This document shows, one piece after another, positions 27,790 through 36,814 of a stretch of 53,103 bases of DNA. The translations under genes were made by a program, and so were the position numbers. Position 1 is the stretch's first letter. Each line of letters begins with the position of its first letter. The notes under the pieces were generated by a model, which saw only the letters and a list, made by a program, of their open reading frames with translations, searched no databases and was not told the origin of the DNA. The DNA comes from Lachnospiraceae bacterium (GTDB taxonomy: Bacteria > Bacillota_A > Clostridia > Lachnospirales > Lachnospiraceae): positions 1-53,103 of the forward strand of contig JAFZAZ010000001.1 in the NCBI GenBank assembly GCA_017561985.1. The letters run 5' to 3'.

Positions 27790-30700
27790 ATGAAAAGAAG
27801 GGGTAGTATCTGGTGTGTGTTTCTGTCCTTTCTGTTAGCGCTGACGATGATAGGGGGCGTCGCGCTGGCAGACACGACTGATGACGGGGATGAAACTGAG
27901 GATCTCTCAACCGGTTTCGGAGACACAGAGTTCCGAAACTGGGTCATCAGTCATTTTGATGACAACGGCGATGGAAAGCTTAGCCGGGAAGAGGCAAATG
28001 CTGTTGAGTCGATCGACCTGAGCGAGGAAGATCTTGCGCAGATCGGCAGCCTTGAAGGCATTGGCTGTTTCGTTAATCTTACATCGCTTAACTGTACCGG
28101 CGGACATTTGCAGTCGCTTGACCTCAGCGGCAATAATTCGCTGGTCAATCTGTTTTGTTCGTCCAATGAGTTGACGCAGCTGAAACTGTCTTCCGGTGAA
28201 AGCTTGTGCCAGCTGTTTTGTGCGGGCAACAAGCTTGAGACTCTGGATATCAGAAATTGCGGAACGCTGAAAAAAGCAGTGACAGAGACCGGGGACAAGG
28301 TTGCAACGTTTGCTCTCGGCGACGATCCGGCGGATCCGTATGCGCCGATCGGTTACAGTTTCGAGGGCAGCGATGCGGGCCGTATCGTCATCGATGCGAA
28401 GACGAAACTGCTTTCGGACACGGACCTTGAGTATGTGACGGTATCGTTTGTCTCCGACGGCGAGATCGTAGACTCTGCAGAGTATCTTTCCGGCGGCGGA
28501 GCAGCTTATCCGGAGGCGATCAGCAGGGATGACGCGGTGTTCGGCGGCTGGTATGTTGACGAGGAGTGCACCGAGAGATTTGCCGCAGCGCTCGAGGAAA
28601 ATGCAACTGTATTTTCCGAAGACACCACGGTATACGCAAAATGGTACACTTTCAGCGATTTTGAAGATGCATTTCCGGACGAGGCGTTCCGCACGTATCT
28701 GCTCGCTTATTATGACTGCAGAAATGCTTACGGAGTGAACGACGGTACGCAGGACGGAATTCTGAGCGATGAGGAAAAAGCGACTGTCACGGACATTTTC
28801 ATCAACGTAGAAGATCTGGAGAACATCTCTGACCTCACGGGCGTCAAAGAGTTCCCCAATCTTGTGTCCCTGTACTTTTGCGACGGACAGGGCAGCGTGA
28901 CGTCTCTGGATGTCAGCGGCCTTAAGGACCTCAGAAGACTTGTGTGCACCAACAATCAGCTGACCTCGCTGAACATTGTGGGATGCGAAAGTCTTGAGTG
29001 GGTGGAGTGCAATTGCAACTGTCTCGATGAGCTGGACCTGACCGGCTGCGATACGTTGAATGCTTATCTGAGCGACCCGGAACTCAGCATCAACGAACTC
29101 CTTTATGACTATGAGAATCCCGCTTCCGACGTGATGTTCTTCCTGAACATTGAGGAAAATTCGGATTTTGAGGTAATTGTCGATTCTCAGACAATGATTC
29201 TGAGCAACCCGCAGCTGCCGTACGTGACGGTGTCGTACATCTCCGAAGGCGAGGTGGTTGCGCATGCCATAACGTTTAAGGGGCACACGGTTACCAGACC
29301 GATCGAGCCGGCGCGCGACGATGCGCTGTTCCTCGGATGGTACCTTGATGAAAAGGGCGAGGAAGAGTTTTATTTTGCGAATGATGGCGGCACGGACGTT
29401 TATTCGGACACTGACGTGTACGCACTCTGGCTGATTGCGAAGGAAGGCGAAGGCGTGAATATTGAGGAGACGTTCAAGGATCCTGCGCTTCGCGGCTTCG
29501 TTGAGCAGTTCGACCTCACCGGCGAGGGATGGCTTTGCGACGAGGAGATCGCGCGCGTGACCGAGTTCGCAATCTACGGAGAAGTCGAATGGCAGGCGAT
29601 CAAGGATTTCTCCGGCCTTGAGGTTTTTACCGCAGTCGAGTTTCTGCATCTTGGCACGCAGTATGCAGAGGAGATGGACTTCAGCGTGTTCCCGAATTTG
29701 AGAATTCTGCTCGCGCCTCGAGGATTGAAGTCGCTCGATTTGCCGCAGAAGGCTACCCTTGAGGAGCTCAGTCTCGAAGATCCGCAGTTCTCGACCATCG
29801 ACCTCAGCGAGTACCCGAAACTTCACTCGCTTTCGATCAGCGGAACCAACATCACTTCCATTACTCTCGGGGAGAAGCCTGACCTTGTCGGAATGGCGAT
29901 CTTCGGAACGAGCATTGAGGGCCTCGATGTGAGCGGACTGACGGCGATCACGGGACTTGATCTTTACGATAACTGCCTGAAGAGTCTGGATGTCAGCATG
30001 CTGACCCAGCTCACGAGCTTAAACTGCAACGGCAACGACCTGACGACGCTGAACGTCGGCAGCAACACAAAACTGTATAGCCTGCAGTGCGCACGGAACA
30101 AACTTACAACGATTGACATCTCCAATCTTTCCGGGCTTTACCAGTTCGAGTGCCACGGAAATCAGATTGAAAAGATCGTCATCAAGAGCAATCCGTTCCT
30201 GGTTTCCACACTGAAGAGCGGCGGCAAGATCAAGACGGATTACAGTCTTGACGGTGCGTTTGATTACACTTGCTACGAGTACATTGTCAACCTCCTGGAA
30301 GGCGAGGAAGGCTATTACACGATCCTGGCAAGCTTCTGCGTGGACACCGCGGCTGAGATTGAGCCGGTGCTCACCGATGACGACTTCACGGAAGTCGAGA
30401 AGAAGCTTCGGAAAATGTTCCCCGACCCGGTGTTCCGCAACTCGGTCATCGGATGTCTTGACACTCCGGTGCCCGGCTACGACGAAGGCGACGGAATCAT
30501 TTCCGAGGAAGAGTTTGAGCGGATCGGCGAGATCACGCAGATCGCACTCTACGAAGTCACCGACTTCACCGGCCTGGAGTACCTGACCGGTCTGACGACT
30601 CTGGAGATCGAGTCGTTCAATTATGCGAAGGAGCTCGAGAACGACACGCCTGTTTCAATCGATCTTTCGAAAAATGTACTTCTTCAGAGTCTGTTGATCT

Positions 30701-31935
30701 CCCGGTATCACCTGGAAACTCTGGACCTTGGCAAGAACACAGAAATGACCGATCTCTGCCTCAACGATTCGTATGTGGAGTCGCTGAATCTGAGCGGCCT
30801 CACCGAGCTTGCGGTGCTTGATCTTCGCCAGAACGCACTTGAAATCGTTGACATCAGCGATTGCCCGATCCTTTCGAATCTTTACGAAACGATCGAGCCT
30901 CAGATTGAGACCGAATACAGCATGTCGAACGGAAACATCTCCTACGAGGTGTACCGCTTCGAGAATTCGGAAAATGAATTCAGCATGCTTGTTCCGGACA
31001 CCACGGTTGTCATCACGCCGAACAGTCCCGCGACCTGCAAGGTGACGTTCGAGACGAACGGCGGAAGCAGCATCGAGCCGCTGACCGTCGACTTCGCAGC
31101 GAGCGCGGCAGAGCCCGAGGCTCCGACGAAGAAGGACTTCGTGCTCGACGGCTGGTACACGGACTCCGGGTGCGAGAACAAATACGATTTCACAAGAAAA
31201 CTCGGCCGAGACATCACATTGTACGCAAAATGGGCGACGGAGTACAAGTCATTTTCCGACGAAGAGGGCTCTGACGTTGAGCCTTACGTCGAGGGAAGCG
31301 GCAACTCCTACGTCGTTGTAATTCAGGCTTCCGGCGAGGAAGACAACAGTTACGAGAACCTTGAGGATGTCCTCTGGGACGGCACGTCCGTGAAGGGCAA
31401 GAAGGGCGTTAAGATCACGAAGGGAAGCACGGTGATCGAGTTCAGCCCCGAGTTCATGAACGAAGTCGAGTCCGGCGACCACACGCTCACCGTCGAATTT
31501 ACGGACGGCAAGATCGAGGTTCCGGTTACGGTCCGGAAGGCCCAGGAGCCCACGACGGAGACCGGCACGACCGAGCCCAGGCAGGAAGGTACGAGCGGAA
31601 CGACTGTTCCCAAGGACGAAGCGACGCAGCAGAAGGACGAGCCCGCGACCGGCACAACCGGTACGCAGAAGGACGACCAGCCTGCCGGAACCGACAAGAC
31701 TGCTGACCCTGCCGGCAACGCCGGAACGAGCGGCGCAGGAGAGCCAGCAACCTCGCAGAAGACCGACGCAAAGACTGATGCAAAGACCGATGCAAAAACC
31801 GATGCGAAATCCGAAGTAAAGTCCCCGAAGACGGCTGACAACAGCCCTCTCGGTGCGCTGATCGTGATTGCATTTGTCGCAGCACTCGGCACCGGCCTTG
31901 TGGTTGTGCGTTACCGTGCGATGAGACGGAGTTGA
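27790..31935 (+). CDS. Leucine-rich-repeat, EF-hand and InlB-repeat cell-wall surface protein
   Basis: The 1381-residue protein has a signal peptide (about 1-28, ending ALA) and three to four similar modules. Each begins with an EF-hand-like loop (DDNGDGKLSREEA near 53; further ones near 378, 575 and 900), runs into short LRRs of the LTSLNCTGGHLQSLDLSG type and often closes with an InlB B-type repeat ending VYAKW, VYALW or LYAKW. The tail is a Thr/Asp/Gln-rich linker with four KTDA units, then SPKTADNSP, a variant sortase signal like the SPKTGD form of Clostridia, a membrane helix and RAMRRS. It should be attached to the wall and may bind host or matrix proteins. The start at 27790 follows CGGAGGG. 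Confidence 0.88.
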   Translation: MKRRGSIWCVFLSFLLALTMIGGVALADTTDDGDETEDLSTGFGDTEFRNWVISHFDDNGDGKLSREEANAVESIDLSEEDLAQIGSLEGIGCFVNLTSLNCTGGHLQSLDLSGNNSLVNLFCSSNELTQLKLSSGESLCQLFCAGNKLETLDIRNCGTLKKAVTETGDKVATFALGDDPADPYAPIGYSFEGSDAGRIVIDAKTKLLSDTDLEYVTVSFVSDGEIVDSAEYLSGGGAAYPEAISRDDAVFGGWYVDEECTERFAAALEENATVFSEDTTVYAKWYTFSDFEDAFPDEAFRTYLLAYYDCRNAYGVNDGTQDGILSDEEKATVTDIFINVEDLENISDLTGVKEFPNLVSLYFCDGQGSVTSLDVSGLKDLRRLVCTNNQLTSLNIVGCESLEWVECNCNCLDELDLTGCDTLNAYLSDPELSINELLYDYENPASDVMFFLNIEENSDFEVIVDSQTMILSNPQLPYVTVSYISEGEVVAHAITFKGHTVTRPIEPARDDALFLGWYLDEKGEEEFYFANDGGTDVYSDTDVYALWLIAKEGEGVNIEETFKDPALRGFVEQFDLTGEGWLCDEEIARVTEFAIYGEVEWQAIKDFSGLEVFTAVEFLHLGTQYAEEMDFSVFPNLRILLAPRGLKSLDLPQKATLEELSLEDPQFSTIDLSEYPKLHSLSISGTNITSITLGEKPDLVGMAIFGTSIEGLDVSGLTAITGLDLYDNCLKSLDVSMLTQLTSLNCNGNDLTTLNVGSNTKLYSLQCARNKLTTIDISNLSGLYQFECHGNQIEKIVIKSNPFLVSTLKSGGKIKTDYSLDGAFDYTCYEYIVNLLEGEEGYYTILASFCVDTAAEIEPVLTDDDFTEVEKKLRKMFPDPVFRNSVIGCLDTPVPGYDEGDGIISEEEFERIGEITQIALYEVTDFTGLEYLTGLTTLEIESFNYAKELENDTPVSIDLSKNVLLQSLLISRYHLETLDLGKNTEMTDLCLNDSYVESLNLSGLTELAVLDLRQNALEIVDISDCPILSNLYETIEPQIETEYSMSNGNISYEVYRFENSENEFSMLVPDTTVVITPNSPATCKVTFETNGGSSIEPLTVDFAASAAEPEAPTKKDFVLDGWYTDSGCENKYDFTRKLGRDITLYAKWATEYKSFSDEEGSDVEPYVEGSGNSYVVVIQASGEEDNSYENLEDVLWDGTSVKGKKGVKITKGSTVIEFSPEFMNEVESGDHTLTVEFTDGKIEVPVTVRKAQEPTTETGTTEPRQEGTSGTTVPKDEATQQKDEPATGTTGTQKDDQPAGTDKTADPAGNAGTSGAGEPATSQKTDAKTDAKTDAKTDAKSEVKSPKTADNSPLGALIVIAFVAALGTGLVVVRYRAMRRS
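31759..31806 (+). repeat. Short tandem repeat, 4 x 12 bp (KTDA)
   Basis: Four units of AAGACNGATGCA type encode KTDA in the linker just before the wall-sorting signal. They can change copy number by slippage without breaking the frame. Confidence 0.9.
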
Positions 31936-31975
31936 TTGCGGATGCAAATGTCAAATAACTGATTTGAGGATGCAG

Positions 31976-32006
31976 AAGGCGTCGCCCCGATGGGCGGCGC
32001 CTTTAT
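31976..32006 (+). terminator. Terminator after the LRR protein gene
   Basis: AAGGCGTCGCCC (31976-31987), loop CGAT, GGGCGGCGCCTT (31992-32003), then TATT. The stem is very GC-rich; the T-run is short. Confidence 0.8.
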
Positions 32007-32022
32007 TGTGTTAGGAATCAAA

Positions 32023-32051
32023 TTGACCTTTGAGTTGTTATGTATTATATT
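32023..32051 (+). promoter_or_regulatory. Promoter of the small InlB-like secreted protein gene
   Basis: TTGACC (32023-32028), 17 bp spacer and TATATT (32046-32051). A 130 nt leader follows, holding a perfect Shine-Dalgarno (AAGGAGGT, 32088-32095) in front of a minimal frame ATG GGG TGA at 32106-32114. Confidence 0.75.
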
Positions 32052-32186
32052 GGATTTGTGGGGTCGTTGCGGGGGGAATAATTACGGAAGGAGGTACTAT
32101 ATTTGATGGGGTGACGTCTGTTCTTACGGGACAGGTGTACTTCGCTGCTACGATTCCGCGCAAATAATTATGTGGAGGAATCAGAA

Positions 32187-33044
32187 ATGAAAAAAGCAAC
32201 ATTAAAAAGACTTATCACTGCGGTTCTTTCGATGGTTATGTTTGTGGGGTTGTTTGTAACATTGGGAGAAAAGGCAGAGGCTAAAGCAAACGCTGTAACA
32301 ATCACGTTTGACTTTTGCGGGGGAACGGTCAGTCAGACTGATAGCAGGTCGAAGATTACATTCACAACTACGAGTAGTACAATTACGCTTCCGAGTACGG
32401 GCTATTATCCTGGAAAACAGTTGCGGTGCTGGAGCAAGGAAAAGAACAGTGGATATGATTACAGCACGGGCGAAGTAATTGCAACGCCGTCAAAGAATAC
32501 GACCTACTATGCATTTTGGTATAATCCCGGCCTTAAGATAATGTTGCGTCCGTACAATGGCAGTGGGGAGAACGTGACGGTTCATGGAAGCGGCGATGGT
32601 TTCAAGGCGGGCGATCTGGTTCAGAAAAGTTTGCTTCCGGGAGCAACTCATTTAACCGGTGCATATAAGGGATATCACAGAGAGTTTTATACTACGAAAG
32701 CATGTACGACGAAGGTTAGTTTCCCTTACAGAATTAAGTGTGACACGGTGTTTTATTACAAGGTGGTGTTAAACCACGGCAGTGTTAATTTTGTTGTCAA
32801 TGGGCAAACAGTATTGGAAAAATCAATGACAACCGGAGCTACTCTCAAGGGGTATAAGAGTTCAACTAACCTGCAGAGCATAGAAGAGTCGTTAAGGAAT
32901 AGTCTTCAAGGGACAGGAAAAGCTTTCGTGGGGTGGACATATGCCGGAAGCAACAGTGTTATTTCAGACACGGATAAATTGTATGTGACTAATGACGGAC
33001 AACAGGTGAAGCTTGTGGCAATGATAGTCGAGGTAACAAAATAA
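32187..33044 (+). CDS. Secreted protein with InlB-type (Listeria-Bacteroides) repeats
   Basis: The 285-residue protein has a classic signal peptide (KKATLKR, then a hydrophobic core, ending KAEA at about 31). After it come beta-grasp units of the InlB B-repeat type: VTITFDFCGGTVSQ ... TTYYAFW (about 36-112), with weaker copies after it, the last containing FVGWTYAG. No wall signal or C-terminal helix is present, so it is probably released. Its codon use is clearly more AT-rich (TTT, AAA, GTT, ACA) than both neighbours, which hints at transfer or relaxed selection. It shares its repeat type with the LRR wall protein upstream. The start at 32187 follows GGAGGA. Confidence 0.78.
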   Translation: MKKATLKRLITAVLSMVMFVGLFVTLGEKAEAKANAVTITFDFCGGTVSQTDSRSKITFTTTSSTITLPSTGYYPGKQLRCWSKEKNSGYDYSTGEVIATPSKNTTYYAFWYNPGLKIMLRPYNGSGENVTVHGSGDGFKAGDLVQKSLLPGATHLTGAYKGYHREFYTTKACTTKVSFPYRIKCDTVFYYKVVLNHGSVNFVVNGQTVLEKSMTTGATLKGYKSSTNLQSIEESLRNSLQGTGKAFVGWTYAGSNSVISDTDKLYVTNDGQQVKLVAMIVEVTK

Positions 33045-33091
33045 CCGTAGGTTGATTTGAATCTTTGAGGAGTTTATCAAATAGTAATAAA

Positions 33092-33133
33092 AAAATCGCT
33101 CTGGGAACTTTATTATGTTCTCGGGGCGATTTT
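33092..33133 (+). terminator. Long terminator after the secreted protein gene
   Basis: A 17 bp stem without mismatches apart from G-T wobbles: 33092-33108 (AAAATCGCTCTGGGAAC) with 33117-33133, loop TTTATTAT. It is flanked by A and T tracts on both sides, so it may work on both strands. Confidence 0.88.
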
Positions 33134-33443
33134 AAATTTGGAAATAACGGCTTGAAAAGATACTTGTTATATGCAATAATCCAGTAGGGTCGCTGAAGGT
33201 GCGAACTCTAAATTATCAAAGATATCCTTTTGCCTGTGTGTGGAGTTGAGAAAAGATAAAGGAAAAACACCCCTTTTCTTAATTTGTTTTTAATTTTTTT
33301 CCCCTTTTGATTTAAAGTTCGGGCGTTATGATAAGCACGTAATCAAGCGAAACGCGCTTGTGCGGCTCGGGAGAGCGAATCAAAACCATCATAATGTGAA
33401 ATGCCGGTTGAGACGGCAGCCCGATGAGGCGGAAAGGTGTAAT
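33134..33443 (+). other. AT-rich non-coding stretch before the DUF4342 gene
   Basis: No gene is seen. It has two weak promoter candidates: TTGAAA (33152-33157), 17 bp, AATAAT (33175-33180), and TATGAT at 33327-33332 with a poor -35. Runs of T and A occur around 33280-33300. GC content rises back to the level of the chromosome from about 33340. Confidence 0.5.
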
Positions 33444-34070
33444 ATGGAAAGAGCAGAAAAGATTCAGAAGTTGTGCCTGAAAATGAATGTGAGCGAGAAG
33501 GAAGCGGATGACGCGCTGCGTGCCTGCGGCGACGATATCCTGGATGCGGCGCTGTACCTGGAGGCGCTCGGCAGAGTGAGAACTCCCAGAGGCGGTTTCT
33601 ACACGGAAGAGCCCGCGATGGACGCTCCGAATCGCGCGAACAATGGACAGCGTCATGCAAGCGAGTCCTTCGGTGAGGCGGTCGGCCGCTTCTTTCGCTG
33701 GTTCGGCGGCCTGATCGGGAAGGGTATGAACAACTACCTTGAGGTTCGCAAAAACGGCAGCACGTCGTTCCGCGTGCCGATCACAATCTTCGTGATCGCG
33801 CTGCTGACGCCCTGCATGCCTCTGATCGTAGCGCTGCTGGTAGTCGGATTGTTCTTTGACTACGGTTATCATTTTGCGGGCCCGAACATCAGAGAGAACT
33901 GCACCGGCAACGCATTTACGAACGGCTGCAGCAACGTTGCCCGCGACATCAAGGTAAGCTTTACGGAAAACAGCAACTGCAACAACGGCTGCAACGGCGC
34001 TGACGGAGCACCCGGTGCGAACGGATTCGGCGGCAATGGCGGAAACGGCGGCGAGGGCGGCTGCTTCTGA
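33444..34070 (+). CDS. DUF4342-like membrane protein with N-terminal UBA-like helix bundle
   Basis: The 208-residue protein starts with a three-helix UBA/TS-N-like segment (KIQKLCLKMNVSEKEADDAL...DILDAALYLEALG, in parts, residues 5-45). Then come a linker, an amphipathic segment FGEAVGRFFRWFGGLIGKGMNN, the FRVPITIFVIALLTPCMP helix and a second membrane helix (to about 145). This is the DUF4342 layout. The C-terminal 60 residues are unusual: Asn/Cys-rich and then Gly/Asn-rich (GANGFGGNGGNGGEGG) ending in GCF. The function is unknown. It lies 89 bp before a two-component pair, with a hairpin between. Confidence 0.72.
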   Translation: MERAEKIQKLCLKMNVSEKEADDALRACGDDILDAALYLEALGRVRTPRGGFYTEEPAMDAPNRANNGQRHASESFGEAVGRFFRWFGGLIGKGMNNYLEVRKNGSTSFRVPITIFVIALLTPCMPLIVALLVVGLFFDYGYHFAGPNIRENCTGNAFTNGCSNVARDIKVSFTENSNCNNGCNGADGAPGANGFGGNGGNGGEGGCF

Positions 34071-34096
34071 TCAAACGACAGATGATATAGCTTCGA

Positions 34097-34145
34097 CGCG
34101 GCAGTCCACGGTGGTGAGCACAGACTGCCGCGCGAAAGCGTTTTT
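34097..34145 (+). terminator. Hairpin between the DUF4342 gene and the response regulator
   Basis: CGCGGCAGTC (34097-34106) pairs perfectly with GACTGCCGCG (34123-34132). Five T follow only 8 nt later (34141-34145). It may be a partial terminator that lowers read-through into the regulator gene. Confidence 0.55.
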
Positions 34146-34159
34146 GTACAGGAGGAATC

Positions 34160-34849
34160 ATGGCAACAAAAGTATTGATCGTGGAGGACGAGGAGCAGAT
34201 CGCAAGATTTGTCGAACTGGAGCTGCGTCACGAGGGTTACGCGACCGGCAAGGCGGTCGACGGAAGAACCGGTCTCTCCATGGCGGAGAGCGGGGAGTAC
34301 GACATCGTGCTGCTCGACATCATGCTCCCGGAGCTGAACGGACTGGAGGTGCTTCGTCGGCTTCGCAAGACGTCCGAGGTGCCTGTGATCCTGCTGACGG
34401 CGAGAGATTCCGTGATGGACAAGGTGTCCGGACTGGATCTCGGCGCGGACGATTATGTGACGAAACCGTTCGCCATTGAGGAACTCCTGGCGCGCATCCG
34501 GGTAGCGATGAAGAAACGCGGTGCGGCGCAGCCGAAGGAGGACGACAGCAAGCTTGTGTGGAAGGATTTGACGCTGGATCCCGCAGCGTATTCGGTATCG
34601 TACGACGGCGTGCCCGTGGAACTCACGAAGCGCGAGTTCGACCTGTTGAGCATTTTGCTCGTAAACCGCAACATCGTTCTGGGACGCGACACGCTCCTTC
34701 AGAAGGTGTGCGGCTACGACTACGTCGGCGAGACCAATGTGATTGATGTTTACATCCGCTATCTGCGGACGAAGATTGACGAGCGCTTCGGCGTTCACAT
34801 GATCCAGACCGTTCGCGGTGTCGGCTACGTCATCAAGGACGAAGCGTAA
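34160..34849 (+). CDS. OmpR/PhoB-family response regulator
   Basis: The 229-residue protein has a receiver domain (about 4-115) with acidic pocket E9-D10-E11, phospho-acceptor Asp53 in VLLDIMLP, Thr80 and Lys102 (TKPF), and a winged-helix DNA-binding domain (about 130-226) with the TKREFDLLSILLVNRNIVL and VIDVYIRYLRTKID segments. It starts behind AGGAGG. The sensor kinase follows after 29 bp, so the two form one unit. The target genes cannot be told, but envelope functions are typical for such pairs. Confidence 0.95.
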   Translation: MATKVLIVEDEEQIARFVELELRHEGYATGKAVDGRTGLSMAESGEYDIVLLDIMLPELNGLEVLRRLRKTSEVPVILLTARDSVMDKVSGLDLGADDYVTKPFAIEELLARIRVAMKKRGAAQPKEDDSKLVWKDLTLDPAAYSVSYDGVPVELTKREFDLLSILLVNRNIVLGRDTLLQKVCGYDYVGETNVIDVYIRYLRTKIDERFGVHMIQTVRGVGYVIKDEA

Positions 34850-34878
34850 ACCGCGGCGTGAGGAAGAGAGGAAAGAAT

Positions 34879-36360
34879 ATGGGGAGAACGAACAAAGCCG
34901 TATCTCCGAACAATGTGATGCCGACGGGAGGATATCTCCTTGACGACGTTTCCCAGGGCGGTTATCCCGGGGGCGTGTACGCCGACAGCAATCTGCCGAG
35001 CGGACCGATTCCTCCGGAAAATGTGCCGATCATCAACATGACGTCGGGCTATGTACAGCAGCCCGCTCCGAATGTCGGGAGGGAGACGAAGAAAAAAGAG
35101 GGCTCGATCGCCGGCAAACTCCACCGGATGGTGGTGGCCCGCAGACTGTTCGGATATACCTGCCTCAATATGATCTTGATCTTTGTCACGTGCTTTTCGT
35201 ACGTGTACTATATGGCGAAGGAAGCTTCATTTTCCTTAAACCGCATCCGCGACGTGTCGTTCGAAGGCAATTCGCTCCGGACATTTCGCATGATCCTTGA
35301 GGGGCGCAGCGACACGCTCGTCCTGCAGCCGGGCCTCGGACTCACGATCTTCGTGCAGGTGATGGCGATCGTGCTTGGATATGAGATCCTTTCGGTGCTT
35401 CGGGTCGTATTGTTTGACCGGTTCCCGATCCGCCGGAGCCTGAAGCCTCTCCGCGAGATGGCGGAGACGGCGCAGATCATCTCCGATACGCAGTGGAACG
35501 AGGAGAAGCTGCAGAACCTCACCTACGCGATCAGCCATGTTGACGCGGAGTCGCCGTCGGATCACGTCCGCACGAACGACCGCGAACTCACGGGCATTGA
35601 GAAGGCGCTGAATGACCTGATCGACCGCATGCGCGACGCGGCACGCCAGCAGACGCGCTTCGTGAGCGACGCCTCGCACGAGCTCCGCACCCCGATCGCG
35701 GTTATCAAGGGATACGCGGACATGCTCGACCGCTGGGGCAAGGAGGACCGCCAGATCCTCGAGGAGGCAATCTCGGCGATCCGCACCGAGTCCGACCACA
35801 TGAACACGCTGGTGGAGCAGCTGCTCTTCCTCGCGCGCGGCGATGCGGGACGCCAGCAGCTGACGCTGCAGTCGATGTCCCTCACGTCCATCATGAAGGA
35901 GGTCTACGAGGAGTCGGAGATGATTGACAAGAACCACTCCTACGAGTTTCATCAGGACGGCGGCGGAGAGGTTATGTGCTACGGCGACGCGGCGATGCTC
36001 AAGCAGTCCATCCGCATTCTCGTGGACAATGCCGCCAAATACACGACCGTCGGCGACACCATCACGCTTCGCGTCGGCATCAGCCCGGACTACCGCCCGT
36101 ACTATTCGGTGCAGGATAACGGCGTCGGCATGAGCTCGCACGACGTGGAGCACATTTTCGAGCGTTTCTACCGCTCGGACACGGCCCGCAACTCGAAGAC
36201 CGGAGGCACCGGCCTCGGGCTTTCGATCGCAAAATGGATCATCAACCGTCATCACGGCACCATCAAGGTTCAGAGCCGCCCAGAGATCGGAACGCGGTTC
36301 ACGATATTCCTTCACACGCACGAATCTTCGTACAGCGAAGCGGTGCTGATCGGTGCATAA
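34879..36360 (+). CDS. Membrane sensor histidine kinase
   Basis: From the ATG at 34879 (behind GAGAGGAAAG) the protein has 493 residues. A long polar N-terminus (about 1-85, with Pro/Gly) is followed by two membrane helices (about 90-112 and 152-180) with a short extracellular loop. A HAMP-like segment (PIRRSLKPLREMAE) and the HisKA helix SDASHELRTPIAVIKGYADML with phospho-acceptor His267 come next. Then the ATPase domain with N box ILVDNAAKYT, G1 VQDNGVGMS and G2 GGTGLGLSIAKWI. The HAMP-HisKA spacing is slightly long (about 75 residues). It pairs with the regulator upstream. A GTG 21 bp earlier is in frame but has a poorer ribosome site. Confidence 0.93.
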   Translation: MGRTNKAVSPNNVMPTGGYLLDDVSQGGYPGGVYADSNLPSGPIPPENVPIINMTSGYVQQPAPNVGRETKKKEGSIAGKLHRMVVARRLFGYTCLNMILIFVTCFSYVYYMAKEASFSLNRIRDVSFEGNSLRTFRMILEGRSDTLVLQPGLGLTIFVQVMAIVLGYEILSVLRVVLFDRFPIRRSLKPLREMAETAQIISDTQWNEEKLQNLTYAISHVDAESPSDHVRTNDRELTGIEKALNDLIDRMRDAARQQTRFVSDASHELRTPIAVIKGYADMLDRWGKEDRQILEEAISAIRTESDHMNTLVEQLLFLARGDAGRQQLTLQSMSLTSIMKEVYEESEMIDKNHSYEFHQDGGGEVMCYGDAAMLKQSIRILVDNAAKYTTVGDTITLRVGISPDYRPYYSVQDNGVGMSSHDVEHIFERFYRSDTARNSKTGGTGLGLSIAKWIINRHHGTIKVQSRPEIGTRFTIFLHTHESSYSEAVLIGA

Positions 36361-36435
36361 ATGCGCCTGTCACGGTAATTTTTTCGCCGGTTCCGCAAAA
36401 TTCGGTTGATTATTCAACGCAAAGTGGTTTTTATG

Positions 36436-36464
36436 AGAGATCGCCTTCGGGCGGTCTCTTTTCG
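36436..36464 (+). terminator. Terminator after the two-component system
   Basis: AGAGATCGCC (36436-36445), loop TTCG, GGCGGTCTCT (36450-36459), then TTTTCG. A TTCG tetraloop makes it stable. Confidence 0.9.
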
Positions 36465-36696
36465 TTTTTGTTTTGGGAGCCCGCAGAAAATCGCAGGGGT
36501 TCGGAGGTCCGCCGCGCACATTTTCCGACCCCGAAAATGTATAAAAAGGCCCAAAAACAATGCATAAAATGAGTTTTACTCACTCCGGCGAGGGCATTTT
36601 ACGCGTGCGTGCGCGCGATAAACATATGTTTTATAACGGATTTTCGACACATATCACGTCACATTTTCGGAAAATGGCAGACAGGCGAGCGACAAC
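36465..36696 (+). other. Non-coding stretch upstream of the transporter operon
   Basis: No gene is seen. Two copies of the GGAAAATG octamer (36519-36526 reversed, 36669-36676) and a short palindrome TGAG...CTCA near 36570 are present. These could include operator sites for the transporter operon, but nothing matches a known regulator box that I recognise. Confidence 0.5.
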
Positions 36697-36725
36697 TTTA
36701 CAAAGCTTTAAAACGGCGGTATAAT
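36697..36725 (+). promoter_or_regulatory. Promoter of the substrate-binding protein gene
   Basis: TTTACA (36697-36702), 17 bp spacer, perfect TATAAT (36720-36725). Confidence 0.85.
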
Positions 36726-36743
36726 TACTTCGTTCATTGGCGC

Positions 36744-36777
36744 CCTTCGCGTAGCACGTGCGTTGCTGCGGCGAAGG
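36744..36777 (+). promoter_or_regulatory. Stable hairpin in the 5' leader of the substrate-binding protein mRNA
   Basis: CCTTCGC (36744-36750) pairs with GCGAAGG (36771-36777), extended by GTAGC/GCTGC inside. It lies about 12 nt from the likely transcription start. It may protect the 5' end of a highly expressed mRNA. Confidence 0.55.
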
Positions 36778-36814
36778 TTTGTGTGACACATTGATGAAAG
36801 AAAGGAACGAAAGT

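Noticed and set aside
32004..33443. Insertion sequence or genomic island
   Set aside because: Only base composition is unusual. There is no transposase, integrase, target duplication or terminal inverted repeat.
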